From assembly GCF_029167625.1 (NCBI RefSeq), contig NZ_CP119145.1, positions 4,774,001 through 4,838,000 on the forward strand: a stretch of DNA of 64,000 bases, given 5' to 3'. The notes below the pieces were generated by a model that saw nothing but the letters and a program-made list of their open reading frames with translations, was not told the origin of the DNA and searched no databases. A program made the position numbers and the translations under genes. This document shows, piece by piece, positions 35,135 to 43,535 of this stretch. The stretch's first letter is position 1. The number at the start of each line of letters is the position of its first letter. The stretch is from Streptomyces sp. AM 4-1-1 (GTDB lineage Bacteria > Actinomycetota > Actinomycetes > Streptomycetales > Streptomycetaceae).

Positions 35135-36544
35135 CTACCGCGTGAACCGTGCCAGATAGCCGGTCAGCCCCGTCACGTCCTCGCCCGCCCAGCCGATGTA
35201 GCCGTCCGGGCGGACCAGGAAGATTCCCCGTCCGTACGCCTCGTACCGCCCTGTCCGATGGATGTGCACCAACTCACTCTCGGCCACCGGGAGTTCCGTG
35301 TCGGTGTCGACGGTCAGCAGGGTGAAGTGCGGGCCCCGGAAGACGTCGAACAGCCGTCGGCCGTCGCCCGAGGGGCCGTCCGGGGCGCGGTCGCCCGCCT
35401 CCAGCGCGCCCGCCCGGCCCACCGACAGCGGACCGCCCCGGTAGCCGAGCCCCAACTGCTGCGCCTCCGCGCCCCGTTCCTGCTGGCCCCGGTGAATGCG
35501 GGTGGACATGCCGAGGACGCCCGCCGCCACCGGTCTGCGCTCCTCCTCGTAACTGTCCAGCAGCCCGGCCCCCGCCCCGTGCCGCAGCACCTGGCCGAGC
35601 TTCCAGCCGAGGTTGTACGCGTCCTGCACGCTGGTGTTCAGGCCCTGACCGCCCGCAGGTGAGTGGACATGCGCGGCGTCACCCGCCAGGAACACCCGGC
35701 CCTCGCGGAACCGGTCGGCCAGGGCGGCGCGCGGACGGAAGTCCGACGCCCAGCGCACCTCGGTGACGTCCTCGGCGGCGAGATGGGTACGCGCCGCGAC
35801 CAGCGCCCGTACGCCCTCCGGGGAGGTGTCCGGCTCGCCGTCCTTGAACTGGGAGACCAGCTGGAAGTCCGCGGTGCCGGGCAGCGGGCAGATCGCGGTG
35901 TAGCCCGCCTCGCCCCCCATCAGGTGCCAGTTGAGCCGGTCGAGCGCCGGCTCGGCGATCCGCACATCGGCCACCAGCATCGGTGACGGGTCGACCGTCT
36001 CGCCGGTCATCGGGATGCCCAGCGCCCGGCGGACCGTACTGCGGCCCCCGTCCGTCGCGACCAGGTACGCGGCTCGGACCGCCCCGGTCGACAGCCGCGC
36101 GGTGACCCCGTCGGCGTCCTGGTCGAGCCCGGTCAGCGCGGTCGAGAAGGTGATCTCGCCGCCCAGTTCCCGCAGCCGCGCGTGCAGGATCTCCTGGGTG
36201 CGCCACTGCGGCAGCAGCCAGGGCTCCCCGTACGGCTCCGCGTCGGTCGGCGCCGACCTGCGGAACATGTCGTGCTCGCCCTGCCGCTTCCCGTCCCGCC
36301 AGGCCAGTCCGACCGGCGCCGGGCCCCCGTGGGCGCGCACCGCGTCGCCCACCCCGAGATCGTCCAGGACCTCCCGGGTGCGCGGCTGGACGCCCTTGCC
36401 GCGCGAGCCGGGAAAGAGCGCAGCGGCCTGTTCGACGAGGAGCGCGGGCACGCCACGCCGGGCCAGGTCACAGGCGAGGGCGAGCCCGCTGGGCCCGGCT
36501 CCGACGATCAGAACCCCAGTTTCCTTAACGTTGTTAAATTCCAT
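35135..36544 (-). CDS. FAD-dependent monooxygenase, aromatic hydroxylase family
   Basis: A 469-aa flavoprotein hydroxylase of the PHBH fold. The FAD Rossmann motif is GAGPSGLALACDLARRG, the D-G region reads LVATDGGRSTVRRALGI, and FLAGDAAHVHSPAGGQGLNT is the second FAD motif. The C-terminal thioredoxin-like domain ends VRPDGYIGWAGEDVTGL. This family includes polyketide hydroxylases and drug-inactivating enzymes (rifampicin- or tetracycline-modifying). The ATG at 36544 lies within a TTAAC palindrome cluster shared with the divergent TetR gene, so it is very probably repressed by it. Substrate unknown; a detoxification role is inferred from the pair arrangement. Confidence 0.88.
   Translation of the reverse strand: MEFNNVKETGVLIVGAGPSGLALACDLARRGVPALLVEQAAALFPGSRGKGVQPRTREVLDDLGVGDAVRAHGGPAPVGLAWRDGKRQGEHDMFRRSAPTDAEPYGEPWLLPQWRTQEILHARLRELGGEITFSTALTGLDQDADGVTARLSTGAVRAAYLVATDGGRSTVRRALGIPMTGETVDPSPMLVADVRIAEPALDRLNWHLMGGEAGYTAICPLPGTADFQLVSQFKDGEPDTSPEGVRALVAARTHLAAEDVTEVRWASDFRPRAALADRFREGRVFLAGDAAHVHSPAGGQGLNTSVQDAYNLGWKLGQVLRHGAGAGLLDSYEEERRPVAAGVLGMSTRIHRGQQERGAEAQQLGLGYRGGPLSVGRAGALEAGDRAPDGPSGDGRRLFDVFRGPHFTLLTVDTDTELPVAESELVHIHRTGRYEAYGRGIFLVRPDGYIGWAGEDVTGLTGYLARFTR
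36525..36537. promoter_or_regulatory. TetR operator 1
   Basis: TTAAC-GTT-GTTAA, a perfect 13-bp palindrome covering codons 3-7 of the monooxygenase gene. It shares its arms with the second site 37 bp away and is unusually A+T-rich for this genome. Confidence 0.78.
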
Positions 36545-36561
36545 GGTGCCGGAGTCTGCGC

Positions 36562-36574
36562 TTAACGCTGTTAG
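36562..36574. promoter_or_regulatory. TetR operator 2
   Basis: TTAAC-GCT-GTTAG, one mismatch from the first palindrome, 10 nt before the TetR start codon. It would cover both divergent promoters, giving autoregulation. Confidence 0.78.
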
Positions 36575-36583
36575 GTTGTCAAG

Positions 36584-37237
36584 GTGGGAACGCCGAAGAT
36601 CGACCGTGCGCGGGTCGCGGACACCGCGCTGAGCGTGCTGAACGAGGTGGGCCTCGACGGCCTCACCCTGCGCGCCATCGCCAAGGAGCTGGACGTCAAG
36701 GCACCCGCCCTGTACTGGCACTTCAAGGACAAGCAGGCGCTGCTCGACGAGATGGCCACGGTGATGTACCGCCGGATGCTCACGGACGGACTGCTCGGCC
36801 CCACCACGGGGCGCTGGCAGGACCAGATGGTCGGGTACAACAGTGGGCTGCGCGCCGGGCTGCTGCGCTACCGCGACGGGGCGAAGGTCTACAGCGGCGC
36901 CCGGTTCACCGGCACGGACCACGCGGCCGGACTCGAAACCCATCTGCGGACGATGATCGACGCGGGATTCGAGCTGCGGCAGGCGGTCCGCGCGGGCACC
37001 ACCGCCTACGCGTACACGATGGGCTTCGTCACCGAGGAACAGGGCGTGCTCCCGATGCCGGACGAGCGGCGCGAGGGTTTCGACATCGGGGAACGGGCGG
37101 AGCGGATGACGCGCTTCCCGCTCGCCGCCGCGGCGGGCGCGGAGATCTTCGCCGGATACGACGAGCGGTTCGACGAGGGGCTACGGATGATCGTGGCGGG
37201 CATCGAGGCGCGGTACGGGGCGCGGGGCTCGGAATGA
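36584..37237 (+). CDS. TetR-family transcriptional regulator
   Basis: A 217-aa repressor. The N-terminal helix-turn-helix reads LDGLTLRAIAKELDVKAPAL followed by YWHFKDKQALLDEM, typical of the TetR class with the TetR_C tetracycline-repressor-like ligand domain (C-terminal part rich in helices). GTG at 36584 has no Shine-Dalgarno and follows the second operator by 9 nt, so transcription and translation may start together (leaderless). Divergent from the FAD monooxygenase with operators between. The 3' end, including the stop codon, is duplicated 42 bp downstream. Confidence 0.9.
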   Translation: MGTPKIDRARVADTALSVLNEVGLDGLTLRAIAKELDVKAPALYWHFKDKQALLDEMATVMYRRMLTDGLLGPTTGRWQDQMVGYNSGLRAGLLRYRDGAKVYSGARFTGTDHAAGLETHLRTMIDAGFELRQAVRAGTTAYAYTMGFVTEEQGVLPMPDERREGFDIGERAERMTRFPLAAAAGAEIFAGYDERFDEGLRMIVAGIEARYGARGSE

Positions 37238-37284
37238 CCGGGCTGGGGTGCGGGGTGCGGGGTGCGGGGCTCGGGATGACCGGG
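37222..37284. repeat. Duplicated 3' end of the TetR gene
   Basis: GCGGGGCTCGGAATGACCGG (37222-37241, containing the TGA stop) is repeated with one mismatch at 37264-37283, a 42-bp period, with GGGGTGC heptamers between. This begins a longer repeat-rich region that fills the gap up to 37640. Confidence 0.82.
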
Positions 37285-37440
37285 ACGCGGCACGGGCTGT
37301 ACGGGGTACGGGGTACGCGGCCGTGGATGCTCCGGGCGCGGTACGGGGCACGCCGGGGGCCTCCGACCGGACCGGTCCCGACCACGCACGAACCCGGATC
37401 GACCAGGACCGCGCGAACCCGGACCGGTCCCGATCAGACG

Positions 37441-37594
37441 AACCCGGACCGGTCCCGACCACGCACGACCCCGTGCCGGCCCCGATCAAGTGAGCCCGGA
37501 TCGGCTCGGACCACGCGAACCCGGACCGGTCCCGACCACGCACGACCCCGTGCCGGCCCCGATCAAGTGAGCCCGGATCGGCCCGGACCACGCG
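37441..37594. repeat. 77-bp tandem direct repeat
   Basis: 37441-37517 and 37518-37594 are near-identical (AACCCGGACCGGTCCCGACC at the start of each). They are themselves made of shorter GACCGGTCCCGA-like units that extend from about 37370 to 37640. The 574-bp gap 37238-37811 contains only these repeats, plus a plausible promoter area near 37740-37810 (CTGAAGTTTTCCTGTTTCAT) before the amidohydrolase. Confidence 0.88.
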
Positions 37595-37811
37595 CACCAG
37601 GAACGGTCCCGACCGCATGAACCGGGACCGGCCCGGACCGTGGGCGTCCCATCACCGGTCCCGCCACACACACCGGAACCGCCTCCGGCGAAGGGTGTTG
37701 AGGCCGCTGTCCGGCCCGCGCGGACCCCGGAATCGGCGCTGTTCCCCTGTGTGGCTGAAGTTTTCCTGTTTCATGGCCAGTTGAAGGGGGTAGCGCCCTA
37801 CCCTTGAACGG

Positions 37812-39110
37812 GTGAACCAGTTGATGTCCCGAGATCCCGATGCCGACCTGCCCGACGATACGGCGCTGCCCGGCACCCTGCCCGAGCCCCTGCGCGTGGA
37901 GCTGGTCGCCTTCCGGCGCGACCTGCACATGCACCCCGAGCTGGGGAATCAGGAATTCCGTACCACCGCCGCGCTCAAGGCCAGGCTGGAGAAGGCGGGA
38001 CTCGAACCACGCGTCCTGCCCACCGGCACCGGACTGATCTGTGACGTCGGCCGGCGCGACGGCGACCGCCGTCCGATGCTCGCCCTGCGCGCGGACATCG
38101 ACGCCCTGCCGATTCCGGACACCAAGTCGGGCGTCCCGTACCGCTCCACCGTCCCCGACCGGGCGCACGCCTGCGGACACGACGTCCACACCACCGCCGT
38201 GCTCGGCGCCGGGCTCGTCCTCGCCGAGCTCGACCGGCAGGGGCTGCTTCCGGGCCCCGTACGGCTGCTGTTCCAGCCGGCCGAGGAGGTGCTGCCCGGC
38301 GGCGCGGCCGACGCCATCGGGGCCGGGGTGCTCGACGGGGTCGGTCGGATCATCGGAGTGCACTGCGACCCGAAGGTCGACGTCGGCCGGATCGGGCTGC
38401 GGGTCGGCGCGATCACCTCCGCCTGCGACCGGGTGGACATCACCCTCGACGGGGCGGGCGGCCACACCGCGCGCCCCCATCTGACCACCGACCTCGTCAC
38501 CGCCGTCGCCAAGGTGGCCACCGAGGTGCCCGCGCTGCTCGCGCGCCGGGTCGACGCCCGCTCCGGGCTCGCCGTCACCTGGGGGCGGCTCCAGACCGGC
38601 CACGCCCCCAATGTCATCCCGCAGCACGCCGAACTGTCCGGCACGGTCCGCTGCCTGGACCTCACCACCTGGCGCGAGGCGCCCGACCTGGTGCACGCGG
38701 CCGTCGACGAGGTCGCCGGGATGTACCGGGCCAAGACGGTGATCGACTACGTCCGCGGGGTCCCGCCGGTCGTGAACGACGCCGCGGTGATCGATCTGCT
38801 CGGCGCCGCGATGTCGGCGCGGCGGGGCGCGGAGTCGATCGAGGACACCGAGCAGAGCCTCGGCGGCGAGGACTTCTCCTGGTACCTGGAGCGGGTGCCC
38901 GGCGCGATGGCCCGGCTCGGTGTGCGGACCCCGGGCGACACCGCCCGGCTGGATCTGCACCGGGGGGACTTCGACGCGGACGAGGAGGCGATCACGGTGG
39001 GTGTGGAGCTGTTCACGGCCGCGGCGCTGCTGGACGGCGATCGCGTACAGGGCCTTCTTCCGGACGGCGATCGCGTGCAGAGCCTTCGTCCCGACGGCGA
39101 TCGCGTATAG
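37812..39110 (+). CDS. M20-family amidohydrolase/carboxypeptidase with repeat-derived tail
   Basis: A 432-aa metallohydrolase related to N-acyl-amino-acid amidohydrolases (HipO/AbgB type). Metal and catalytic motifs visible: RRDLHMHPELGNQEF, ALRADIDALPI, HACGHDVHTTAVL, FQPAEEVLPGGA and SLGGEDFSWYL. The natural C-terminus should be near VGVELFTAAALLD; beyond it, 22 residues (DGDRVQGLLP, DGDRVQSLRP, DGDRV) come from an intergenic 30-bp tandem repeat that has grown into the gene. GTG at 37812 is the first start and has no clear ribosome-binding site; an ATG at 37824 is an alternative. Substrate unknown. Confidence 0.88.
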   Translation: MNQLMSRDPDADLPDDTALPGTLPEPLRVELVAFRRDLHMHPELGNQEFRTTAALKARLEKAGLEPRVLPTGTGLICDVGRRDGDRRPMLALRADIDALPIPDTKSGVPYRSTVPDRAHACGHDVHTTAVLGAGLVLAELDRQGLLPGPVRLLFQPAEEVLPGGAADAIGAGVLDGVGRIIGVHCDPKVDVGRIGLRVGAITSACDRVDITLDGAGGHTARPHLTTDLVTAVAKVATEVPALLARRVDARSGLAVTWGRLQTGHAPNVIPQHAELSGTVRCLDLTTWREAPDLVHAAVDEVAGMYRAKTVIDYVRGVPPVVNDAAVIDLLGAAMSARRGAESIEDTEQSLGGEDFSWYLERVPGAMARLGVRTPGDTARLDLHRGDFDADEEAITVGVELFTAAALLDGDRVQGLLPDGDRVQSLRPDGDRV

Positions 39111-39123
39111 CGCCTCCGTGCCG
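39033..39123. repeat. 30-bp tandem repeat across the stop codon of the amidohydrolase gene
   Basis: Units start at 39033, 39063 and 39093 (GACGGCGATCGCGTACAGGG type), with a diverged fourth at 39124 and fading copies to about 39210. The third unit carries the TAG that ends the gene (39108-39110). The remaining gap to 39525 holds the bmp promoter and operator. Confidence 0.9.
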
Positions 39124-39453
39124 GACGGCAATCGCCGACAGGGCCTGTCCGGAGGTGACCGCGGACAGGGCCCTTCGTCCGGACGCCCTCCGCGGGTACG
39201 AGCCCTTCGTCCGGGCGGTATCCGGGTACGGGGCATTCCCCGGGCACCAACCGCGTCCGGCCAACCGCGTACCGGATGGCCTTTCGTCCGGATCGTGCCG
39301 GCCCGCGTGCCCCGTGTCCGCGCCGTCGGACCGGCCCCGGTCGGGGCCCGGGGCCCTGGGGCGACGGGCGACGGCAACCGGGCGTAGCCGGACAGGTCGC
39401 CCGCCGTTCACGACGATCCGATAACGGCTTCCGTACAGGGCTTTATCTGACAT

Positions 39454-39465
39454 CTACGCGCGTTA
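39454..39465. promoter_or_regulatory. Nucleoside-regulon palindrome, bmp site
   Basis: CTACGCGCGTTA, 10 of 12 positions of the palindrome CTACGCGCGTAG, 60 nt before the bmp start and overlapping a possible -10 box TACGAT (39464-39469). Same motif as at 40774, 45283 and 51752. Confidence 0.6.
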
Positions 39466-39525
39466 CGATCGCCGCGAAACCAGCGCCGGAAGAGGCGCTT
39501 CGGTCAGGTTTGAAGGAGCCTTCCC

Positions 39526-40575
39526 TTGCGCCGGATCACCAGGATTGCCACTGTGGGCATCGCGTCAGCGGCGCTGGCCCTCAGTGCCACCGCATGTGGC
39601 GGAAAATCATCGTCGGAAGCCGGTTCCGACTCCAAGGACGGCAAGGTCGCCCTCGCGTACGACATCGGCGGGCGCGGCGACCAGTCGTTCAACGACGCCG
39701 CCTACGCGGGACTGGCCAAGGCCAACAAGGACCTCGGCGTCAAGGGCACCGAGGCGGAGCCCTCCGACGGCGAGGCGGACGCCGACAAGGTCCAGCGGCT
39801 CACCGAGCTGGCGCGGGCCGGCAACAACCCGGTGATCGGCGTCGGCTTCGTCTACGCGACCGCCATCAAGAAGGTCGCGCCGAAGTTCCCGAAGACGACC
39901 TTCGGCATCATCGACGACTCCTCGGTGACCGGTAAGAACATCGCCAACCTCGTCTTCAACGAGGAGCAGGGTTCCTACCTCGCCGGCGTCGCCGCCGCCA
40001 AGGTCACCAAGACCAAGACCGTCGGCTTCATCGGTGGTGTCGAGACCCCCCTGATCAAGAAGTTCCAGGCGGGCTTCGAGCAGGGCGCCAAGGAAACCGA
40101 CCCGTCGGTGAAGGTGCTCTCCCAGTACCTCACCCAGCCGCCGAACTTCGACGGCTTCTCCAAGCCCGACCTCGGCAAGGCCGCCGCGCAGGGTCAGCTC
40201 GACAAGAAGGCCGACGTCGTCTACTCGGCGGCCGGTCTCGCGGGCATGGGTTCGATCGAGGCCACCGCGAAGGCGGGCAAGTGGGCCATCGGCGTCGACT
40301 CGGACCAGTACAACCAGAAGGGCCTCGCGGCGTACAAGGGCCAGATCCTGACCTCGGTCACCAAGGACGTGGCGGACTCCGTCTTCGAGCTGATCAAGTC
40401 GGTCAAGGACGGCAAGCCGCAGTCCGGTGAGATCCGGTACGGCCTGGACAAGGACGGGGTCGGCCTGGCCGCCTCCAACCCGGCGTACGGCAAGCTGACC
40501 GACGTCACCGCCGCGGTCGACAAGGCCAAGAAGAGCATCATCGACGGCAAGATCACCGTTCGGACCACTCCGTAA
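39526..40575 (+). CDS. BMP-family lipoprotein, nucleoside ABC transporter binding protein
   Basis: A 349-aa lipid-anchored solute-binding protein of the basic membrane protein (BmpA/PnrA/Med) family, which binds purine or pyrimidine nucleosides outside the cell. The signal peptide ends in a lipobox (S-A-T-A-C-G-G). Family motifs are GGRGDQSFNDAAYAGL, GVGFVYATAI, FGIIDDSSV and NEEQGSYLAGVAA. It starts with TTG at 39526, fixed by AAGGAG upstream and by the signal peptide. Its transporter genes follow after 282 bp with their own operator. The local operator suggests control with the nucleoside catabolic genes. Confidence 0.93.
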   Translation: MRRITRIATVGIASAALALSATACGGKSSSEAGSDSKDGKVALAYDIGGRGDQSFNDAAYAGLAKANKDLGVKGTEAEPSDGEADADKVQRLTELARAGNNPVIGVGFVYATAIKKVAPKFPKTTFGIIDDSSVTGKNIANLVFNEEQGSYLAGVAAAKVTKTKTVGFIGGVETPLIKKFQAGFEQGAKETDPSVKVLSQYLTQPPNFDGFSKPDLGKAAAQGQLDKKADVVYSAAGLAGMGSIEATAKAGKWAIGVDSDQYNQKGLAAYKGQILTSVTKDVADSVFELIKSVKDGKPQSGEIRYGLDKDGVGLAASNPAYGKLTDVTAAVDKAKKSIIDGKITVRTTP

Positions 40576-40773
40576 CGGTCCGGTCGTACGACTGGTTTCC
40601 CACCGGCCCGGAGCGCGCTGCCGCCGCTCCGGGCCACCGGGTGTCCCGCGAACAGGACCCGCCCCGCGCGGCGCCCTTCCCGCGCAGATCCACGAGCGAG
40701 CGGCGCACGGGTCCATGGTCCAGGAGCGAGTGTTCGGGGCCCTGATGTGCGCGTACTTCAAGACTTCTCGGCA

Positions 40774-40785
40774 CTACGCGTGTAG
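40774..40785. promoter_or_regulatory. Nucleoside-regulon palindrome, ABC operon site
   Basis: CTACGCGTGTAG, one mismatch to CTACGCGCGTAG, 73 nt before the proposed ATPase start; a -10-like TAGCTT lies at 40803-40808. Confidence 0.65.
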
Positions 40786-40857
40786 ACCGCCCATCGGCGC
40801 GATAGCTTCACCCCCGCCCGCCCCCCTCCGCTCCTTTCCGGTCAAGGAGAGTGCGTC

Positions 40858-42420
40858 ATCAACGCGTCCAGCAGTCCCCCCGCAGTAGAACTGCGCGGCA
40901 TCACCAAGCGCTTCCCCGGGGTCGTCGCCAACCACGGCATCGACATCACCATCCGGAAGGGCACGGTCCACGCCCTCGTCGGTGAGAACGGTGCGGGCAA
41001 GTCCACCTTGATGAAGATCCTCTACGGCATGCAGAAGCCGGACGAGGGCACCATCACGGTCGACGGCGCCGAGGCGGTGTTCGGCAGCCCCGCCGACGCC
41101 ATCGCCCGCGGCATCGGCATGGTGCACCAGCACTTCATGCTCGCCGACAACTTCACCGTCCTGGAGAACGTCGTCCTCGGCGGTGAGAAGGCGCACGGCA
41201 TCGGCGCCGGCGCGCGCCGGAAGATCGAGGAGATCTCCGACGCGTACGGGCTGGGGGTGCGGCCCGACGCCCTCGTCGAGGAACTGGGCGTCGCCGACCG
41301 CCAGCGGGTGGAGATCCTGAAGGTCCTCTACCGTGGCGCCCGCATCCTCATCCTGGACGAGCCGACCGCCGTGCTCGTCCCGCAGGAGGTCGACGCGCTC
41401 TTCGACAACCTGCGTGAGCTGAAGGCCGAGGGCCTCACCGTCATCTTCATCTCGCACAAACTGGGCGAGGTGCTGTCGGTCGCCGACGACATCACGGTGA
41501 TCCGGCGCGGCACGACCGTCGGCACCGCCGACCCGGCCGACACCACCACCCGGCAGCTCGCCGAGCTGATGGTCGGCAGCGAACTGCCCTCCCCGGAGAC
41601 CCGGGAGTCCACCGTGACGGACGTCCCGATGCTCCGGGTCGAGGGCCTGACGCTCACCGCGGCCGACCCCGACGGCTCCGTGCGTGACGTCCTGGCGGGC
41701 ATCGACCTCACCATCCACAAGGGCGAGGTGCTGGGCATCGCCGGGGTCGAGGGCAACGGCCAGACCGAGCTGATCGAGGTGCTGATGGGCATGCGCCGGG
41801 TCGACGGCGGGACGATCCGGCTGGACGCGGACGACCTTTCGCAGACCCCCACCCGCAAGCGCCGCGAGAGCGGCATCGGTTACATCCCCGAGGACCGGCA
41901 CCGGCACGGTGTGCTGCTGGAGGCCCCGCTCTGGGAGAACCGCATCCTCGGCCATGTCACCGAACGGCCCAACAGCCGGGGTGGCCTGCTCGACATCAAG
42001 GCGGCCCGCGCCGACACCGAGCGGATCGTGCGCGAGTACGACGTCCGTACCCCCGGCATCGACGTCACCGCCGCCTCGCTCTCCGGCGGGAACCAGCAGA
42101 AGCTGATCGTCGGCCGCGAGATGAGCCACACCCCGAAACTGCTGATCGCCGCCCACCCCACCCGGGGCGTGGACGTCGGCGCCCAGGCGCAGATCTGGGA
42201 CCAGATCCGCGAGGCGCGCCGCGAGGGACTGGCGGTGCTGCTGATCTCCGCCGACCTCGACGAGCTGATCGGCCTCTCCGACACCCTGCGCGTCATGTAC
42301 CGGGGACGGCTCGTGGCGGACGCCGACCCCGCCACCATCACCCCGGAGGAACTGGGCTCGGCCATGACCGGCGCCGCCACCGGTCACCTCGAAGCGGCTC
42401 CGGAGGACGAGGCCCGATGA
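40858..42420 (+). CDS. Nucleoside ABC transporter ATP-binding protein (duplicated ATPase)
   Basis: A 520-aa protein with two ATPase domains, as in YufO/RbsA-type importers. Domain 1: Walker A GENGAGKST (residues 42-50), Q-loop VHQHFMLADNFTVLENV, Walker B RILILDEPTAVL. Domain 2: degenerate Walker A GVEGNGQTEL and signature LSGGNQQK. The homologous N-terminus (INASSSPPAVELRGITKRFP) is present, but no ATG, GTG or TTG precedes it in frame between the stop at 40783 and Walker A. AAGGAGA (40844-40850) is placed eight bases before an ATC codon at 40858, which I take as the start; a CTG at 40891 is the alternative. The next annotatable ATG, 41008, would remove Walker A. Stop overlaps the permease (ATGA). 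Confidence 0.85.
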   Translation: MNASSSPPAVELRGITKRFPGVVANHGIDITIRKGTVHALVGENGAGKSTLMKILYGMQKPDEGTITVDGAEAVFGSPADAIARGIGMVHQHFMLADNFTVLENVVLGGEKAHGIGAGARRKIEEISDAYGLGVRPDALVEELGVADRQRVEILKVLYRGARILILDEPTAVLVPQEVDALFDNLRELKAEGLTVIFISHKLGEVLSVADDITVIRRGTTVGTADPADTTTRQLAELMVGSELPSPETRESTVTDVPMLRVEGLTLTAADPDGSVRDVLAGIDLTIHKGEVLGIAGVEGNGQTELIEVLMGMRRVDGGTIRLDADDLSQTPTRKRRESGIGYIPEDRHRHGVLLEAPLWENRILGHVTERPNSRGGLLDIKAARADTERIVREYDVRTPGIDVTAASLSGGNQQKLIVGREMSHTPKLLIAAHPTRGVDVGAQAQIWDQIREARREGLAVLLISADLDELIGLSDTLRVMYRGRLVADADPATITPEELGSAMTGAATGHLEAAPEDEAR

Positions 42421-43535
42421 AGAAGTTCGACAAGGACCGGCTGATCCTGGCCCTCGCGGGCCCGGTCCTCGCCCTGGTCGTCGCCGTCGCGCTCACCTCG
42501 GTGGTGCTGCTCGCCTCGGGCAAGAGCCCCTTCGAGCCATACCGGCTGATGTTCGAGTCGGCGTCGTACACCGATGTACAGGTGCTGATCGTCAATCAGG
42601 CCGGTACGTACTACCTCGCCGCCCTCGCGGTCGCCATCGGGTTCCGGATGAACCTCTTCAACATCGGGGTCGACGGCCAGTACCGGCTCGCCGCCATGAT
42701 GGCCGCGCTGGTCGGCGCGGCCGTCGATCTCCCCGGGCCGCTCCAGATCGCGGTGATCGTGATCGTGGCGATGCTGGTCGGGGCCTTCTGGTCGGGCATC
42801 GCGGGCTTCCTCAAGACGACCAGGGGAGTGAGCGAGGTCGTCTCGACGATCATGCTCAACTCCATCGCCACCGCGCTGGTCGCGTGGCTCATCCTGCCCA
42901 AGAACTTCGGTGTGCAGCCCGCCGGGTCCAACAACCTGACGACCGGTGACATCCCGGAGTCCGGCTGGTTCCCCGGCCTGTCCATGGGCGCCGAGGCCGG
43001 TGAGATCTACGGTTTCACGTTCGTCGCCGCGGCCTGCGGCGTCATCTACTGGTTCGTGCTGAACCGCACCCGGTTCGGCTTCGACCTGCGGGCCACGGGC
43101 GCGAGCGAGAGCGCCGCCCAGTCGTCCGGTGTGGACGCCAAGAAGATGGTCCTCACCTCGATGCTCATCTCCGGGGCGGTCGCCGGGCTCGCCGGAATGC
43201 CGACGCTCCTCGGTGACACCCACACCTACAGCCTCGACTTCCCCACCGGTATCGGCTTCACCGGCATCACCATCGCCCTGCTCGGCCGGAACAACCCGCT
43301 CGGCATCGCCTTCAGCGCGCTGCTGGTCGCCTTCCTGGACAAGTCGTCGGCCTCTCTCGACCAGTTCGGTTACGAGAAGGAGATCGCCACGATCATGCAG
43401 GGGCTGATCGTGATCTCGGTCGTCGTCAGCTACGAACTCGTCCGCCGTTACGGACTCCGCCGCCAGCAGCAGAAGGTCGGCGAGGAACTCGCCGCCGGGC
43501 GCGCCCTCACGACCGAGAAGGAGGCCGCACTGTGA
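42417..43535 (+). CDS. Nucleoside ABC transporter permease 1
   Basis: A 372-aa permease of the BPD_transp_2 (RbsC/YufP) family with eight or more helices. AVAIGFRMNLFNIGVDGQYR and TRGVSEVVSTIMLNSIATAL are family signatures. Translationally coupled to the ATPase (ATGA overlap) and to the next permease (GTGA). With the neighbour it forms the membrane channel of the importer. Confidence 0.93.
   Translation: MKKFDKDRLILALAGPVLALVVAVALTSVVLLASGKSPFEPYRLMFESASYTDVQVLIVNQAGTYYLAALAVAIGFRMNLFNIGVDGQYRLAAMMAALVGAAVDLPGPLQIAVIVIVAMLVGAFWSGIAGFLKTTRGVSEVVSTIMLNSIATALVAWLILPKNFGVQPAGSNNLTTGDIPESGWFPGLSMGAEAGEIYGFTFVAAACGVIYWFVLNRTRFGFDLRATGASESAAQSSGVDAKKMVLTSMLISGAVAGLAGMPTLLGDTHTYSLDFPTGIGFTGITIALLGRNNPLGIAFSALLVAFLDKSSASLDQFGYEKEIATIMQGLIVISVVVSYELVRRYGLRRQQQKVGEELAAGRALTTEKEAAL

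Noticed and set aside
39425..39525. Purine riboswitch before the bmp gene
   Set aside because: I see no conserved purine-riboswitch core or three-way junction; a protein operator explains the symmetry better.
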